Below, in pieces: positions 50,689 to 60,064 of a stretch of DNA of 62,735 nt (position 1 is its first letter; each line of letters begins with the position of its first letter). The notes beneath the pieces were generated by a model. The model was given only the letters and a program-made list of their open reading frames with translations. It did not search any database and was not told the DNA's origin. Position numbers and translations under genes: made by a program. Source of the stretch: Nitrospira sp. (GTDB lineage Bacteria; Nitrospirota; Nitrospiria; Nitrospirales; Nitrospiraceae); NCBI GenBank assembly GCA_005116965.1, contig SWDG01000006.1:706642-769376 (forward strand), written 5' to 3'.

Positions 50689-51993
50689 TTGGGTAACTTA
50701 ATTGCAGAGGCAGTCTCTATGGGCTGGATGGCTCTAGCCATCCTAGCCGGACTATTGGTTTATTTTCAGATGTCCATCAGTGAGCCTGCGGCAAAGAAGC
50801 GTGCTGTTTTCAAGACATTCATCGGTATTGTTGCGACGCTCTTGCTGTTTATGGCTATCGCCAACTATGCGAATAATTTCTACGGTCAAAATCGGCTCTT
50901 GCCAGTGTCACTGGTGATTATCACTGTAGGCACCTTCGTCATGGCGCTGTATTTCACCAATCTCAGTGCTCTCCTGAAGATCGGTGGGGTGATGTTCTTT
51001 GTCGCTGCGTTTCTATCAGGCTATGGAAACTGGCTTCCTCAAGTCGAGGGTGGTTTCCCGCCGGTAGAGGAAAAGAAGACGTGGGATTCGATGACCCCAC
51101 AACAGCTAGCCGATGAAGGTGAAAAGATTATCTTCGGAGGTGTTGGGAAGAATAAAGAGCAAGGCGCAATCGGGAAGGGCCAATGTCCGCTCTGCCACGC
51201 ATTCCATGCCGGCATGTTGGGCGAACGAGCGCCAAATTTAGCGGGACTCCCTGGGCGAGGGAAAGAGCGATTAGAGGATCCCAAGTATTCCAAGGGTAAT
51301 CCTTCTAAGCGGGAATATGAGGCGAAAGAAGCCTTCCCAGGCTCGGGAACTGCAGAAAATGGCCAAGAGTATATTGCGGAATCGCACGCATGCCCTAGCT
51401 GCTATGTTGTCGCTGGGTATGGGGTAAAGGGGACGAATGATAAGCAAAGTCCAATGCCTTCTATTCATAAGCCGCCTATCTCCCTCAGCCTTCCAGAGCT
51501 TGCGGCTGTGGATACCTGGATGTATTTGCGCGAAGGAATAGACGCTCCGTCGTTTGAAGAGATCGTAAAGTCGTACGAGAAGTTTATTCCAGAAGCAGAT
51601 CGTCCTAAGCAGGCTGATGAAAAGCCTGCGGGAGCCACATCTCTGTTGGCAGATGGATCAGAACCGATTGACCAGATCTTTGCCAAAGGACAATGTATTT
51701 CATGTCATACGATCCCTGGCATCCCAGGAGCGGTGGGAACCATCGGGCCTAAACTGGAGGAAGGGACAACAGCTCCGCAGCGTATTAAGGATCCCACCTA
51801 TAAGGGAACAGCCAAGTCACCTACCGAATACATTATGGAGTCTATCGTAGACCCTAGTGCCTTTGTGGTGAAGCCGTTCCCAGATAACACGATGCCGAAA
51901 ATCTTTGGACAAAAGCTGAGTGCTGGCGCGTTGAAGAAAATTGTCGATTATTTGTCTCAGGTGAAAACCGGAGCGCCTCCACCAAAAATATAG
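50689..51993 (+). CDS. Membrane-bound multiheme c-type cytochrome
   Basis: 434 residues, TTG start eight bases after AGGAGG. Four N-terminal membrane spans (about 10-125) are followed by two cytochrome c domains: 'GKGQCPLCHAFHAG' and 'AKGQCISCHTIPG', each with distal Met ('SPMPSIHKPP' and 'DNTMPKIFG'). A third cysteine pair, 'HACPSCYVVAGYG', has Tyr where the heme-binding His should be. It likely docks to the bd-like oxidase and delivers electrons in the periplasm. It is 75 bp after the oxidase gene. Confidence 0.88.
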   Translation: MGNLIAEAVSMGWMALAILAGLLVYFQMSISEPAAKKRAVFKTFIGIVATLLLFMAIANYANNFYGQNRLLPVSLVIITVGTFVMALYFTNLSALLKIGGVMFFVAAFLSGYGNWLPQVEGGFPPVEEKKTWDSMTPQQLADEGEKIIFGGVGKNKEQGAIGKGQCPLCHAFHAGMLGERAPNLAGLPGRGKERLEDPKYSKGNPSKREYEAKEAFPGSGTAENGQEYIAESHACPSCYVVAGYGVKGTNDKQSPMPSIHKPPISLSLPELAAVDTWMYLREGIDAPSFEEIVKSYEKFIPEADRPKQADEKPAGATSLLADGSEPIDQIFAKGQCISCHTIPGIPGAVGTIGPKLEEGTTAPQRIKDPTYKGTAKSPTEYIMESIVDPSAFVVKPFPDNTMPKIFGQKLSAGALKKIVDYLSQVKTGAPPPKI

Positions 51994-52038
51994 TAGCCTC
52001 CGAGTGTCTGTCATGCGGAGAGTAAAGGGAGTTTGCCG

Positions 52039-53076
52039 ATGAAAGCGTTGATGTCGCTCGGTGCCCTGATCGGAGTGGCTGGTCTTCTCCTTCTGGGCGG
52101 AATGGTTCTGGATGTCGTGCCTTCAACCTACATACGGTTGGTGGAAGGCTACATGCCGATTCAAATGCTGCTCGAAGTGGCATGCTATGTGATCGGCTTT
52201 ACGGGATTGAGCTATACGTTGAATGCCATGGGTATGGCTATTCCACGGTTTTGGCAGGGCATCGGTTTCTGGGTATTTTTTCTGCTCTATCTGAAGTACC
52301 GTATGTACCCGCCTATCCCATTCAGCGTGCGAGCAATGTATGGCACAGTGTCATTGGTGGCCGTCTTCATGTGGGTCTCTGCTAGTGAAGAGGACTGGCA
52401 GAAGTTTAAGCAACCCATCATGAACGTTCTTGATGCTCAGACAGGGGGGAACCGGCTCTTACGGTATCTCTATCTTGTGCTCCTGCCGATTCTCATTGGC
52501 GGATTTTCATTTAATGCCATGATGCCAAAGTCGGAGGAACCAATCGAGTTGCGAACGGTTCATCCAGCACCACCTGCAAGTACTAAGGTCCACGGGAAGA
52601 CCTACACATTACAGACCTCTCAGAACCCCTATCGTGTGAACCCAGAAGGGAAGTACGATCAAGAGTTCAGCAATGCCAATATTGTTGAGCAGGGTATGGG
52701 GCGTTTGATGAAGCCCAATGCCAACCCGTGGGATGATAAAAATCAGGGCTATCTAAAGTATGTGCGCGAGGGTGGTGAAATATTTTATCAGAACTGCCAT
52801 TTTTGCCATGGTGATAATTTGAATGGTCGAGGGCTCCACGCCTTCGCCTTCAATCCAATTCCAGCGAACTTTACCGATCCAGGCACCATCGCACAGCTGC
52901 AAGAAACATTTATCTTTTGGCGTGTTTCGAAGGGTGGAATTGGGTTACCCAACGAAGGGTTCCCTTGGGCATCAGTTATGCCACCCTGGGAGCAACACCT
53001 GACGGTGGATGAAATTTGGAAAGTTGTTTTGTTTGAATATTGGCACACCGGCTACTATCCGCGAACCTGGGATTAG
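52039..53076 (+). CDS. Membrane-bound monoheme c-type cytochrome
   Basis: 345 residues from the ATG at 52039 (AAAGGGAG upstream; TTG at 52033 also possible). Five membrane spans ('LMSLGALIGVAGLLLLGGMVLDVV', 'MLLEVACYVIGFTGLSYTL', 'GIGFWVFFLLYL' ...) precede a cytochrome c domain: 'GGEIFYQNCHFCHGDNLNGRGLHAFAFNPIPANFTD' with the CHFCH heme site and distal Met in 'SVMPPWEQHLT'. The 'CHGDNLNGRGxxA' form resembles the single-heme modules found with molybdoenzyme and oxidase complexes. It lies between two other heme-c genes. Confidence 0.87.
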   Translation: MKALMSLGALIGVAGLLLLGGMVLDVVPSTYIRLVEGYMPIQMLLEVACYVIGFTGLSYTLNAMGMAIPRFWQGIGFWVFFLLYLKYRMYPPIPFSVRAMYGTVSLVAVFMWVSASEEDWQKFKQPIMNVLDAQTGGNRLLRYLYLVLLPILIGGFSFNAMMPKSEEPIELRTVHPAPPASTKVHGKTYTLQTSQNPYRVNPEGKYDQEFSNANIVEQGMGRLMKPNANPWDDKNQGYLKYVREGGEIFYQNCHFCHGDNLNGRGLHAFAFNPIPANFTDPGTIAQLQETFIFWRVSKGGIGLPNEGFPWASVMPPWEQHLTVDEIWKVVLFEYWHTGYYPRTWD

Positions 53077-53091
53077 TCGCCATTATTCCTT

Positions 53092-54906
53092 ATGAATGCC
53101 AAACCAAACATAATGAAGATTATGAGGCCAAACATGATGGACAGTATAACTCAGAAGGCCGGGATCATCGCGGCTGTTGCCTTCGGAGTGGTTCTAGTGT
53201 CGAGTGCAGGGTATTCCTCAGTATCTGCCCAAGGGCTTCCCGAGGGTTTTAAGAAAGGTGATCTTTCGCCTGAACCATCAGCAGACATGATTGAAGCAGG
53301 GAAGCGAGTCTATTTCACCAAGTGCGTGTGGTGTCACGGAGTGGATGGAGCCGGTGATGGACCTGGAGCCGACCGGCTTTGGCCACGCCCGCGGAATTTC
53401 AATCAAGGCACATTCAAAATTCGCCATACTGCAAGCGGCGAACTCCCACTCTTCGATGCTAAGAAGCCTATAGCTGGGCAAAATGATCTGTTTGAAACGG
53501 TCACGCATGGATTGCCGGGTTCTGCTATGCCACCTTGGGAAGGTATTTTGAGCGAGGAACAGCGCTTACAAGTCCTCTCTTTTGTGACGACTCAACTCGT
53601 CAAAGACCGAAAGTTTACCGACAAGCAGTCAGAGACACAGACGATTTTACAACTCGCAGACCTTAAGCCTAAACCCGCCACTGACGAAAGTAAGAAGCGG
53701 GGTAGCGAGTTGATCGTAGAGAAAAAGTGTGTCGAATGTCATGGAATGGAAGGGCGTGGCGATGGAAACGCCTTCAATTTAAAGGATGACTGGGGTTTCT
53801 CGATCCAACCAGCTAATTGGCATAAGTGCTGGAACTTCAGGGGGAGTCGTCAAGATCCGTACAATGTTGCCAACATCTTCCGTACTTTTTCTACAGGTGT
53901 AAATGGCACACCGATGCCATCGTTTGCGGATAACACGACCGTCGATGAACGGTGGGATATCGCCAACTTTGTCAGTTCGCTGTGTGAAAGAGATACACTG
54001 GGTAATCCACTGCCCATTGATCCATTAACCGATAAGCCTAAAATCAACTTTGTCATCCCCTCAGATCTCGTTGAGGGGGAAATCCCGGCTGACATTGAGC
54101 ATGAGGCCTGGCAAAAGGCTCCAAAACGAATTGTGGCGATGGGGGGGCAAATCACCCATAAGCCAAGAAACTTTGTGAATCGAATCGACGATATGTGGGT
54201 TCGGTCGCTCTACAATGACAAATATATTGTCTATCTCCTTGAGTGGGATGATCGAACGAAGAGTGTCGCCGAAGGGAAGCTCCCGTGGGCTCCAACTCAG
54301 GTCAATATCGATGTTAAAGAGCAGGACCCTAAGACTGGCGAGGAGGGGTCAATCGCAGCAAAGCAAAATAATTACACGCTCTACAACGATGCAGTTGCTA
54401 TTGAGACCGCAGTGAAGTGGAAAGAATTACCGGCTCCAATTAAGCCGCGCTATTTGTTTGGGACGAACGACCAATTCCCAATGGATATAGTGAAGTGGGA
54501 GGCGGACGGCTCCCTTCGTGCCTTTAAAGGTACGGGCTGGGATAAGGATTTTGAAGAACGCGATAATTATGAAGAGGCCATGAAGCTCGTAAAGAGCGAA
54601 TGGAAGAATGGGCGCTGGTATGTGATGATTCAGCGGCCTGTAGGAAATAAGAAGGACCAGGATTATGACGAAGACACCTTTTTTGAGGTAGGACAGTATA
54701 TTCCTACCGTCTTCTTTGCCTGGGACGGTCATAATGGAGATGCAGGACGAAAGATGGCTGTCTCCGCATTTTACTACACGTTCATGAATCCGCCTGTTCC
54801 TCAGGAAACGTACATCTATCCGGTTGTCATCGCTGTCGGTGTGGTACTGCTGGAGGGCTGGGTTCTGACTCGTCGCGCAAACAGGAAAAAGGGGAAGACG
54901 CTGTAG
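53092..54906 (+). CDS. Diheme cytochrome c fused to an NxrC/EB_dh-type heme-b domain
   Basis: 604 residues as written; the Met at 53134 (GAGG six bases before) gives a cleaner signal peptide (AGIIAAVAFGVVLVSSAGYSSVSA) and may be the true start. Two heme-c sites: 'VYFTKCVWCHGVDGAGDG' and 'IVEKKCVECHGMEGRGDG', each with MPP/MPS-type distal Met. The C-terminal half ('PADIEHEAWQKAPKRIVAMGGQ...DDMWVRSLYNDKYIVYLLEWDD...YLFGTNDQFPMDIVKWEADG') resembles the ethylbenzene-dehydrogenase/NarC-like heme-b domain of the nitrite oxidoreductase gamma candidate NxrC. A final membrane anchor follows. It may connect NXR with the oxidase. Confidence 0.85.
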   Translation: MNAKPNIMKIMRPNMMDSITQKAGIIAAVAFGVVLVSSAGYSSVSAQGLPEGFKKGDLSPEPSADMIEAGKRVYFTKCVWCHGVDGAGDGPGADRLWPRPRNFNQGTFKIRHTASGELPLFDAKKPIAGQNDLFETVTHGLPGSAMPPWEGILSEEQRLQVLSFVTTQLVKDRKFTDKQSETQTILQLADLKPKPATDESKKRGSELIVEKKCVECHGMEGRGDGNAFNLKDDWGFSIQPANWHKCWNFRGSRQDPYNVANIFRTFSTGVNGTPMPSFADNTTVDERWDIANFVSSLCERDTLGNPLPIDPLTDKPKINFVIPSDLVEGEIPADIEHEAWQKAPKRIVAMGGQITHKPRNFVNRIDDMWVRSLYNDKYIVYLLEWDDRTKSVAEGKLPWAPTQVNIDVKEQDPKTGEEGSIAAKQNNYTLYNDAVAIETAVKWKELPAPIKPRYLFGTNDQFPMDIVKWEADGSLRAFKGTGWDKDFEERDNYEEAMKLVKSEWKNGRWYVMIQRPVGNKKDQDYDEDTFFEVGQYIPTVFFAWDGHNGDAGRKMAVSAFYYTFMNPPVPQETYIYPVVIAVGVVLLEGWVLTRRANRKKGKTL

Positions 54907-54944
54907 CGTTTCATAACGACGCGCTTCAGCGCAGCAAGAAGATG

Positions 54945-54978
54945 GAGGGGGTGGGGAAACCTACCCCCTCTTTTTTTT
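54945..54978 (+). terminator. Rho-independent terminator of the respiratory operon
   Basis: GAGGGGGT (54945-54952) pairs with ACCCCCTC (54963-54970), followed by eight T (54971-54978). It ends the transcript containing the oxidase and cytochromes. Confidence 0.9.
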
Positions 54979-54995
54979 AGACAGGTTATGTTTTT

Positions 54996-55613
54996 ATGAT
55001 CACTGATGTGACAGGTGTTCTGCTGGCTGGCGGAAAAAGTAGGAGGATGGGAGAAGACAAGCGATTCATCCTTGTTGGTCAGGAGACTCTCTTTGATCGG
55101 AGCTTGACGGTTCTCCGTGAATTGTTTGAGGCGGTATGTGTCGTCATCGCTCAAGATAGCCCGCCACTGCAAGCGGACGTGCCGGTGGTCCGTGATCTTA
55201 TGCCGGACTGTGGGAGCCTTGGTGGATTGTACACGGGGCTTCGACTGGCCAAGACCCAACATATCTTCGTCGTGGCCTGCGATATGCCATTTCTCAGCCC
55301 GCATGTCATACGGCATATGGTTCAACTAAAAGATCAGGCTGATATTGTCATCAGTCGGTGGGCGACTCGTCTTCAGCCAACCCATGCGGTCTATGGCAGA
55401 AACTGCCTTCCAGTTATTGAGGAAATGATGACTCTCCATAATAGGAAGATTCACAGTATGGTCAGCCATCCATCTCTTCGCATATGCGTAGTGCCTGAGA
55501 CAGAGATCAGGCACATCGACCATGAAGGGCGTTCCATGTTCAACATCAATACGCCATCTGATTTGGAACAGGCTCGATCAGTGTCTGATCCTGGTATGGG
55601 GATTGGGTCGTAG
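54996..55613 (+). CDS. mobA: Molybdenum cofactor guanylyltransferase
   Basis: 205 residues. 'VTGVLLAGGKSRRMGEDKRFILVGQETLFDRSL' is the nucleotide-binding signature of MobA, and 'LGGLYTGLRLAKTQHIFVVACDMPFLSPHVI' the catalytic Asp region. It attaches GMP to molybdopterin to form the bis-MGD cofactor used by DMSO-reductase-family enzymes such as nitrite oxidoreductase, which fits the expected metabolism. It starts 18 bp after the terminator. Confidence 0.92.
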   Translation: MITDVTGVLLAGGKSRRMGEDKRFILVGQETLFDRSLTVLRELFEAVCVVIAQDSPPLQADVPVVRDLMPDCGSLGGLYTGLRLAKTQHIFVVACDMPFLSPHVIRHMVQLKDQADIVISRWATRLQPTHAVYGRNCLPVIEEMMTLHNRKIHSMVSHPSLRICVVPETEIRHIDHEGRSMFNINTPSDLEQARSVSDPGMGIGS

Positions 55614-55629
55614 CGTGTAGGTCTGACAG

Positions 55630-56676
55630 GTGCAACGTACCCTCCTTATCATTCATCCGGGTGCACTTGGGGATGTCCTGCTGGCTGTTCCAGCAATAAG
55701 GCGTCTAAGCCTGAAGTTTCCCGAGCATGAGATTGTGCTCATAGCTGCTGCCGCCGTGAGCCGACTCCTATTGGAATGTGGAGTGATCAGCGATTGGCTC
55801 CCCTTAGAAGGGCAAGCATGTCTAGGGCTCTTTTCAGGGGCTTCATCTATTTCCAAGGAGTTATATTCCTGCGTGCATCGGTGTGATCGAGCTGTGGTTT
55901 GGATGGAAGATAAAGAAGGCGTGCTTGGTTCCTTCTTCCAGGAATGTGGTGTCCTGAACGTTCAGATTCAGTCACCATTTTCCAAGGGATTGCGTGCAAC
56001 GCATCAGAGCGACCGCTTTCTTGAGACGCTGGGTGAATCGACCAGAGATCGTTTATCGGAGAGAACGGTACAGGTTCCCCCGCATCTCTTGGAGCGGGGG
56101 AAGGACTCTCTTGACGCGCTGAGGATTTCCCAGGAGCCATCGCTGGTCCTTGTGCATCCAGGGAGTGGAAGCGTTCACAAGCGCCTTGAACCTAGAAGAA
56201 TGGCCTCGTTGATTGAACGGTTGTGGCAGGAGGGGATGTATCCCCTCATCTTGGAGGGACCGGCTGATCACGATGCCGTGGGTCAGGCACTGCACTTTGT
56301 GAGTCGGCCACCTCTTGTGCTCAGAGACCTTGATCTATCTCAGCTTGCAGGGGTGTTCGGATGGGTTGCCGTATATATTGGTCATGATTCGGGTGTGACC
56401 CATTTAGCGGCTCTATTGGGTGTGCGGACCATCGCCATATTTGGCCCTACAGATCACCATCGGTGGGGACCATACGGTAGCCATGTGTCGATCGTGCGAG
56501 GGTTGCCGTGTAGTTGTGAGTCGTGGGAAACAATTAAATTGTGTGTGGAGAAACCTTGTCTTCATGTGCCGGTTGAGAACATTTTAGAGGCATCGCGGCT
56601 TACATATAGAGGAACCGATAATACAAACCCTCATAACTCCCTGGAAACCGCCTTGTCTCTGGCTACCCCACAATGA
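55630..56676 (+). CDS. Glycosyltransferase family 9 (ADP-heptosyltransferase-like)
   Basis: 348 residues, GTG start. 'LLIIHPGALGDVLLAVPAIRRLSLKFP' is the N-terminal sugar-acceptor domain start; the donor-binding domain has 'VLVHPGSGSVHKRLEPRRMASLIERL' and 'YIGHDSGVTHLAALLGVRTIAIFGPTDHHRWGPYG'. It probably adds a heptose-like sugar to the lipopolysaccharide core at the inner face of the inner membrane. 16 bp after mobA. Confidence 0.9.
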   Translation: MQRTLLIIHPGALGDVLLAVPAIRRLSLKFPEHEIVLIAAAAVSRLLLECGVISDWLPLEGQACLGLFSGASSISKELYSCVHRCDRAVVWMEDKEGVLGSFFQECGVLNVQIQSPFSKGLRATHQSDRFLETLGESTRDRLSERTVQVPPHLLERGKDSLDALRISQEPSLVLVHPGSGSVHKRLEPRRMASLIERLWQEGMYPLILEGPADHDAVGQALHFVSRPPLVLRDLDLSQLAGVFGWVAVYIGHDSGVTHLAALLGVRTIAIFGPTDHHRWGPYGSHVSIVRGLPCSCESWETIKLCVEKPCLHVPVENILEASRLTYRGTDNTNPHNSLETALSLATPQ

Positions 56677-56727
56677 TACAGTGACGTGTTAATTTCCTTT
56701 CTTTGGTAAGGACTTAGAGGAATAGTT

Positions 56728-58452
56728 GTGTCTCAAGGATTTGTGCAAGAGCGGGTCACAACGGCTCTACTTGATGCCCTCAATGGCGCGAGGCAAAAGG
56801 GGCAATTGAAGACGGCGGCTTGGCCCACGCTGAGTCTTGATGCCCCCAAACGGCCAGAATGGGGCGATCTCGCTTCCACAGTCGCCATGTCATTAGCCTC
56901 ATCTGAGCACAAGGCGCCTCATGATATTGCCCAGATCATCATAGAAAATATTCCTCAGCGAGAGCAGCTGTTTGATCGTGTTGAAATCGTTCGTCCCGGT
57001 TTCTTGAATTTGACGGTTAAACCGGCTCTCTGGCAAGAGGTTCTTCGTGAAATCGAGTCGCAAGGGGCTCGTTATGGCCGGACAACTGTCGGGGCCGGCC
57101 GCCGAGTGTTGGTGGAGTATGTGAGCGCCAATCCGACCGGGCCGTTGCATGTTGGCCATGGCAGGGGGGCGGCGGTCGGGCAGGCGGTCGTTCGATTGCT
57201 GGATGCGATCGGATACGAGGCCGTCAGCGAGTACTATATCAACGACGCAGGCCGCCAGATGAAATTGTTGGGCGCGTCCGTGTATGCCCGTTACCAGGAG
57301 TTGTCAGGGCAGACTATCGCGTTTCCTGAGGATGGCTATCATGGTTCATACATCACATCGCTGGCACAGCAGCTCAAGGAGCAACTCGATCGAGTAGCAG
57401 GTGAACTGACTCCTGCCGACCTTGAAACTCGCTGCCGATCCCTTGCCTATCAGAAACTGCTGGGACTCATCCGTGACGATCTTATGTCCTTTGGTATCGA
57501 GATCCAATCCTGGTTCAGCGAAACGTCGCTTCTAGAGTCCAAAGCGATCGAGTTGGCTCTGGAAGAATTGAAAGCCCGAGACCTCCTGTTCCAACAGGAT
57601 GGTGCATGGTGGTTTCGGGCATCCACGTATGGTGATGAAAAAGACCGTGTCGTCAAGAAGCAGGACGGTGAGTATACGTACTTGGCTTCCGATATCGCCT
57701 ACCATCACGACAAGCTGAGGCGTGGCTACGATCTGCTGATCGATGTCTTTGGTGCTGACCACCATGGGTATATCCCACGCATGCAAGCGGTCATGCAGGC
57801 CTATGGACATCCCAAAGATCGTCTCCACGTCGTACTGGTCCAGTTGGTGAAGCTGCTGCGGGATGGAGTCGAAGTGAAGATGTCCAAGCGGACCGGGGAA
57901 TTCATTACCATGCGGGAAGTCCTCGATGAGGTCGGAGCCGATGCTGCGAAGTTCTATTTCTTGATGCGCGACTCCACTACACATTTGGAATTCGACTTGG
58001 AGTTGGCGAAGCAACGGTCCAGCGACAATCCGGTGTACTATGTTCAATATGCCCACGCGAGAATTTGCAGCCTGTGGCGTGTCGCAGCTGCCCGAGGGGT
58101 TACCCGGCCATCTGCGGAGGCGACGGATCTGACAGTGTTAATGGATCCCGATGAATTAGGGTTGATTAAGAAGCTGGCCTCTTACCCTGACGTCGTCCAG
58201 GCGAGTGCCCTGGCTTTTGAGCCGCACCGTGTGACGTACTACCTTCAACAATTGGCGGCGCTTCTCCATACGTTTTATAACAAACACCGTGTATTGCCTC
58301 CCGAACTCGATCAAGAGAACAAGGAGTCCGCCTCTACTGAAGTGCTCACAGTCAAACGGACGGCGGCGCGACTGGTTTTGATGGGGGCGGTCCAGCAGGT
58401 TCTTCGAAATGGACTCACTGTGCTCGGCATCTCAGCGCCGGAGCACATGTAG
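56728..58452 (+). CDS. argS: Arginyl-tRNA synthetase
   Basis: 574 residues, GTG start. HIGH-equivalent 'VSANPTGPLHVGHGRGAAVG' and KMSKS-equivalent 'VKMSKRTGEFITM' are present. 'VLVEYVSANPTGPLHVGH' and 'DLLIDVFGADHHGYIPRMQAVMQAYG' are ArgRS landmarks, and the C-terminal anticodon-binding DALR domain ends 'VLRNGLTVLGISAPEHM'. It charges tRNA-Arg. Confidence 0.97.
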   Translation: MSQGFVQERVTTALLDALNGARQKGQLKTAAWPTLSLDAPKRPEWGDLASTVAMSLASSEHKAPHDIAQIIIENIPQREQLFDRVEIVRPGFLNLTVKPALWQEVLREIESQGARYGRTTVGAGRRVLVEYVSANPTGPLHVGHGRGAAVGQAVVRLLDAIGYEAVSEYYINDAGRQMKLLGASVYARYQELSGQTIAFPEDGYHGSYITSLAQQLKEQLDRVAGELTPADLETRCRSLAYQKLLGLIRDDLMSFGIEIQSWFSETSLLESKAIELALEELKARDLLFQQDGAWWFRASTYGDEKDRVVKKQDGEYTYLASDIAYHHDKLRRGYDLLIDVFGADHHGYIPRMQAVMQAYGHPKDRLHVVLVQLVKLLRDGVEVKMSKRTGEFITMREVLDEVGADAAKFYFLMRDSTTHLEFDLELAKQRSSDNPVYYVQYAHARICSLWRVAAARGVTRPSAEATDLTVLMDPDELGLIKKLASYPDVVQASALAFEPHRVTYYLQQLAALLHTFYNKHRVLPPELDQENKESASTEVLTVKRTAARLVLMGAVQQVLRNGLTVLGISAPEHM

Positions 58453-58469
58453 CGGGTCAGACCCCGTAG

Positions 58470-59648
<1,179 letters not shown>

Positions 59649-59666
59649 AAGAAGGGGATTGGCTTG

Positions 59667-60035
59667 ATGTTGATGGAATCGATTGCATGGGCTGAGGGGA
59701 CGAGCGGAGGCGGGGCATCTGCGAGTGGAGGGGCGAGCGGGATGTTATCGTTGCTCCCGTTCCTCTTGATCTTTGTCATTTTTTATTTTCTTCTGATCCG
59801 GCCTCAACAGAAGAAGCAAAAGCAGCAGCAGTCCTTGTTGGACGCCTTGAAGAAGGGCGACAAAGTGGTCACAACGTCAGGAATTTGGGGCACCATCACC
59901 AACATCGGGAAAGAGACGGTGACCTTGCAGATTGCCGATAATACCAAAATTAAAATGCAGCGCGATAATGTTTCGCGCGTACGTGGGGAAGAGGAAGATA
60001 AAGATAAAGAAAAAGACAAGGACAAAGACGCGTAG
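59667..60035 (+). CDS. yajC: Preprotein translocase subunit YajC
   Basis: 122 residues from the ATG at 59667. One membrane span ('MLSLLPFLLIFVIFYFLLIRPQQKKQKQ') is followed by 'LLDALKKGDKVVTTSGIWGTITNIGKETVTLQIADNTKIKMQRDNVSRV', the YajC signature, and a lysine/aspartate-rich tail. It associates with SecDF. Co-transcribed with tgt and secD. Confidence 0.95.
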   Translation: MLMESIAWAEGTSGGGASASGGASGMLSLLPFLLIFVIFYFLLIRPQQKKQKQQQSLLDALKKGDKVVTTSGIWGTITNIGKETVTLQIADNTKIKMQRDNVSRVRGEEEDKDKEKDKDKDA

Positions 60036-60064
60036 TTCACACGGGATAAGGGGTCACGGACGAC

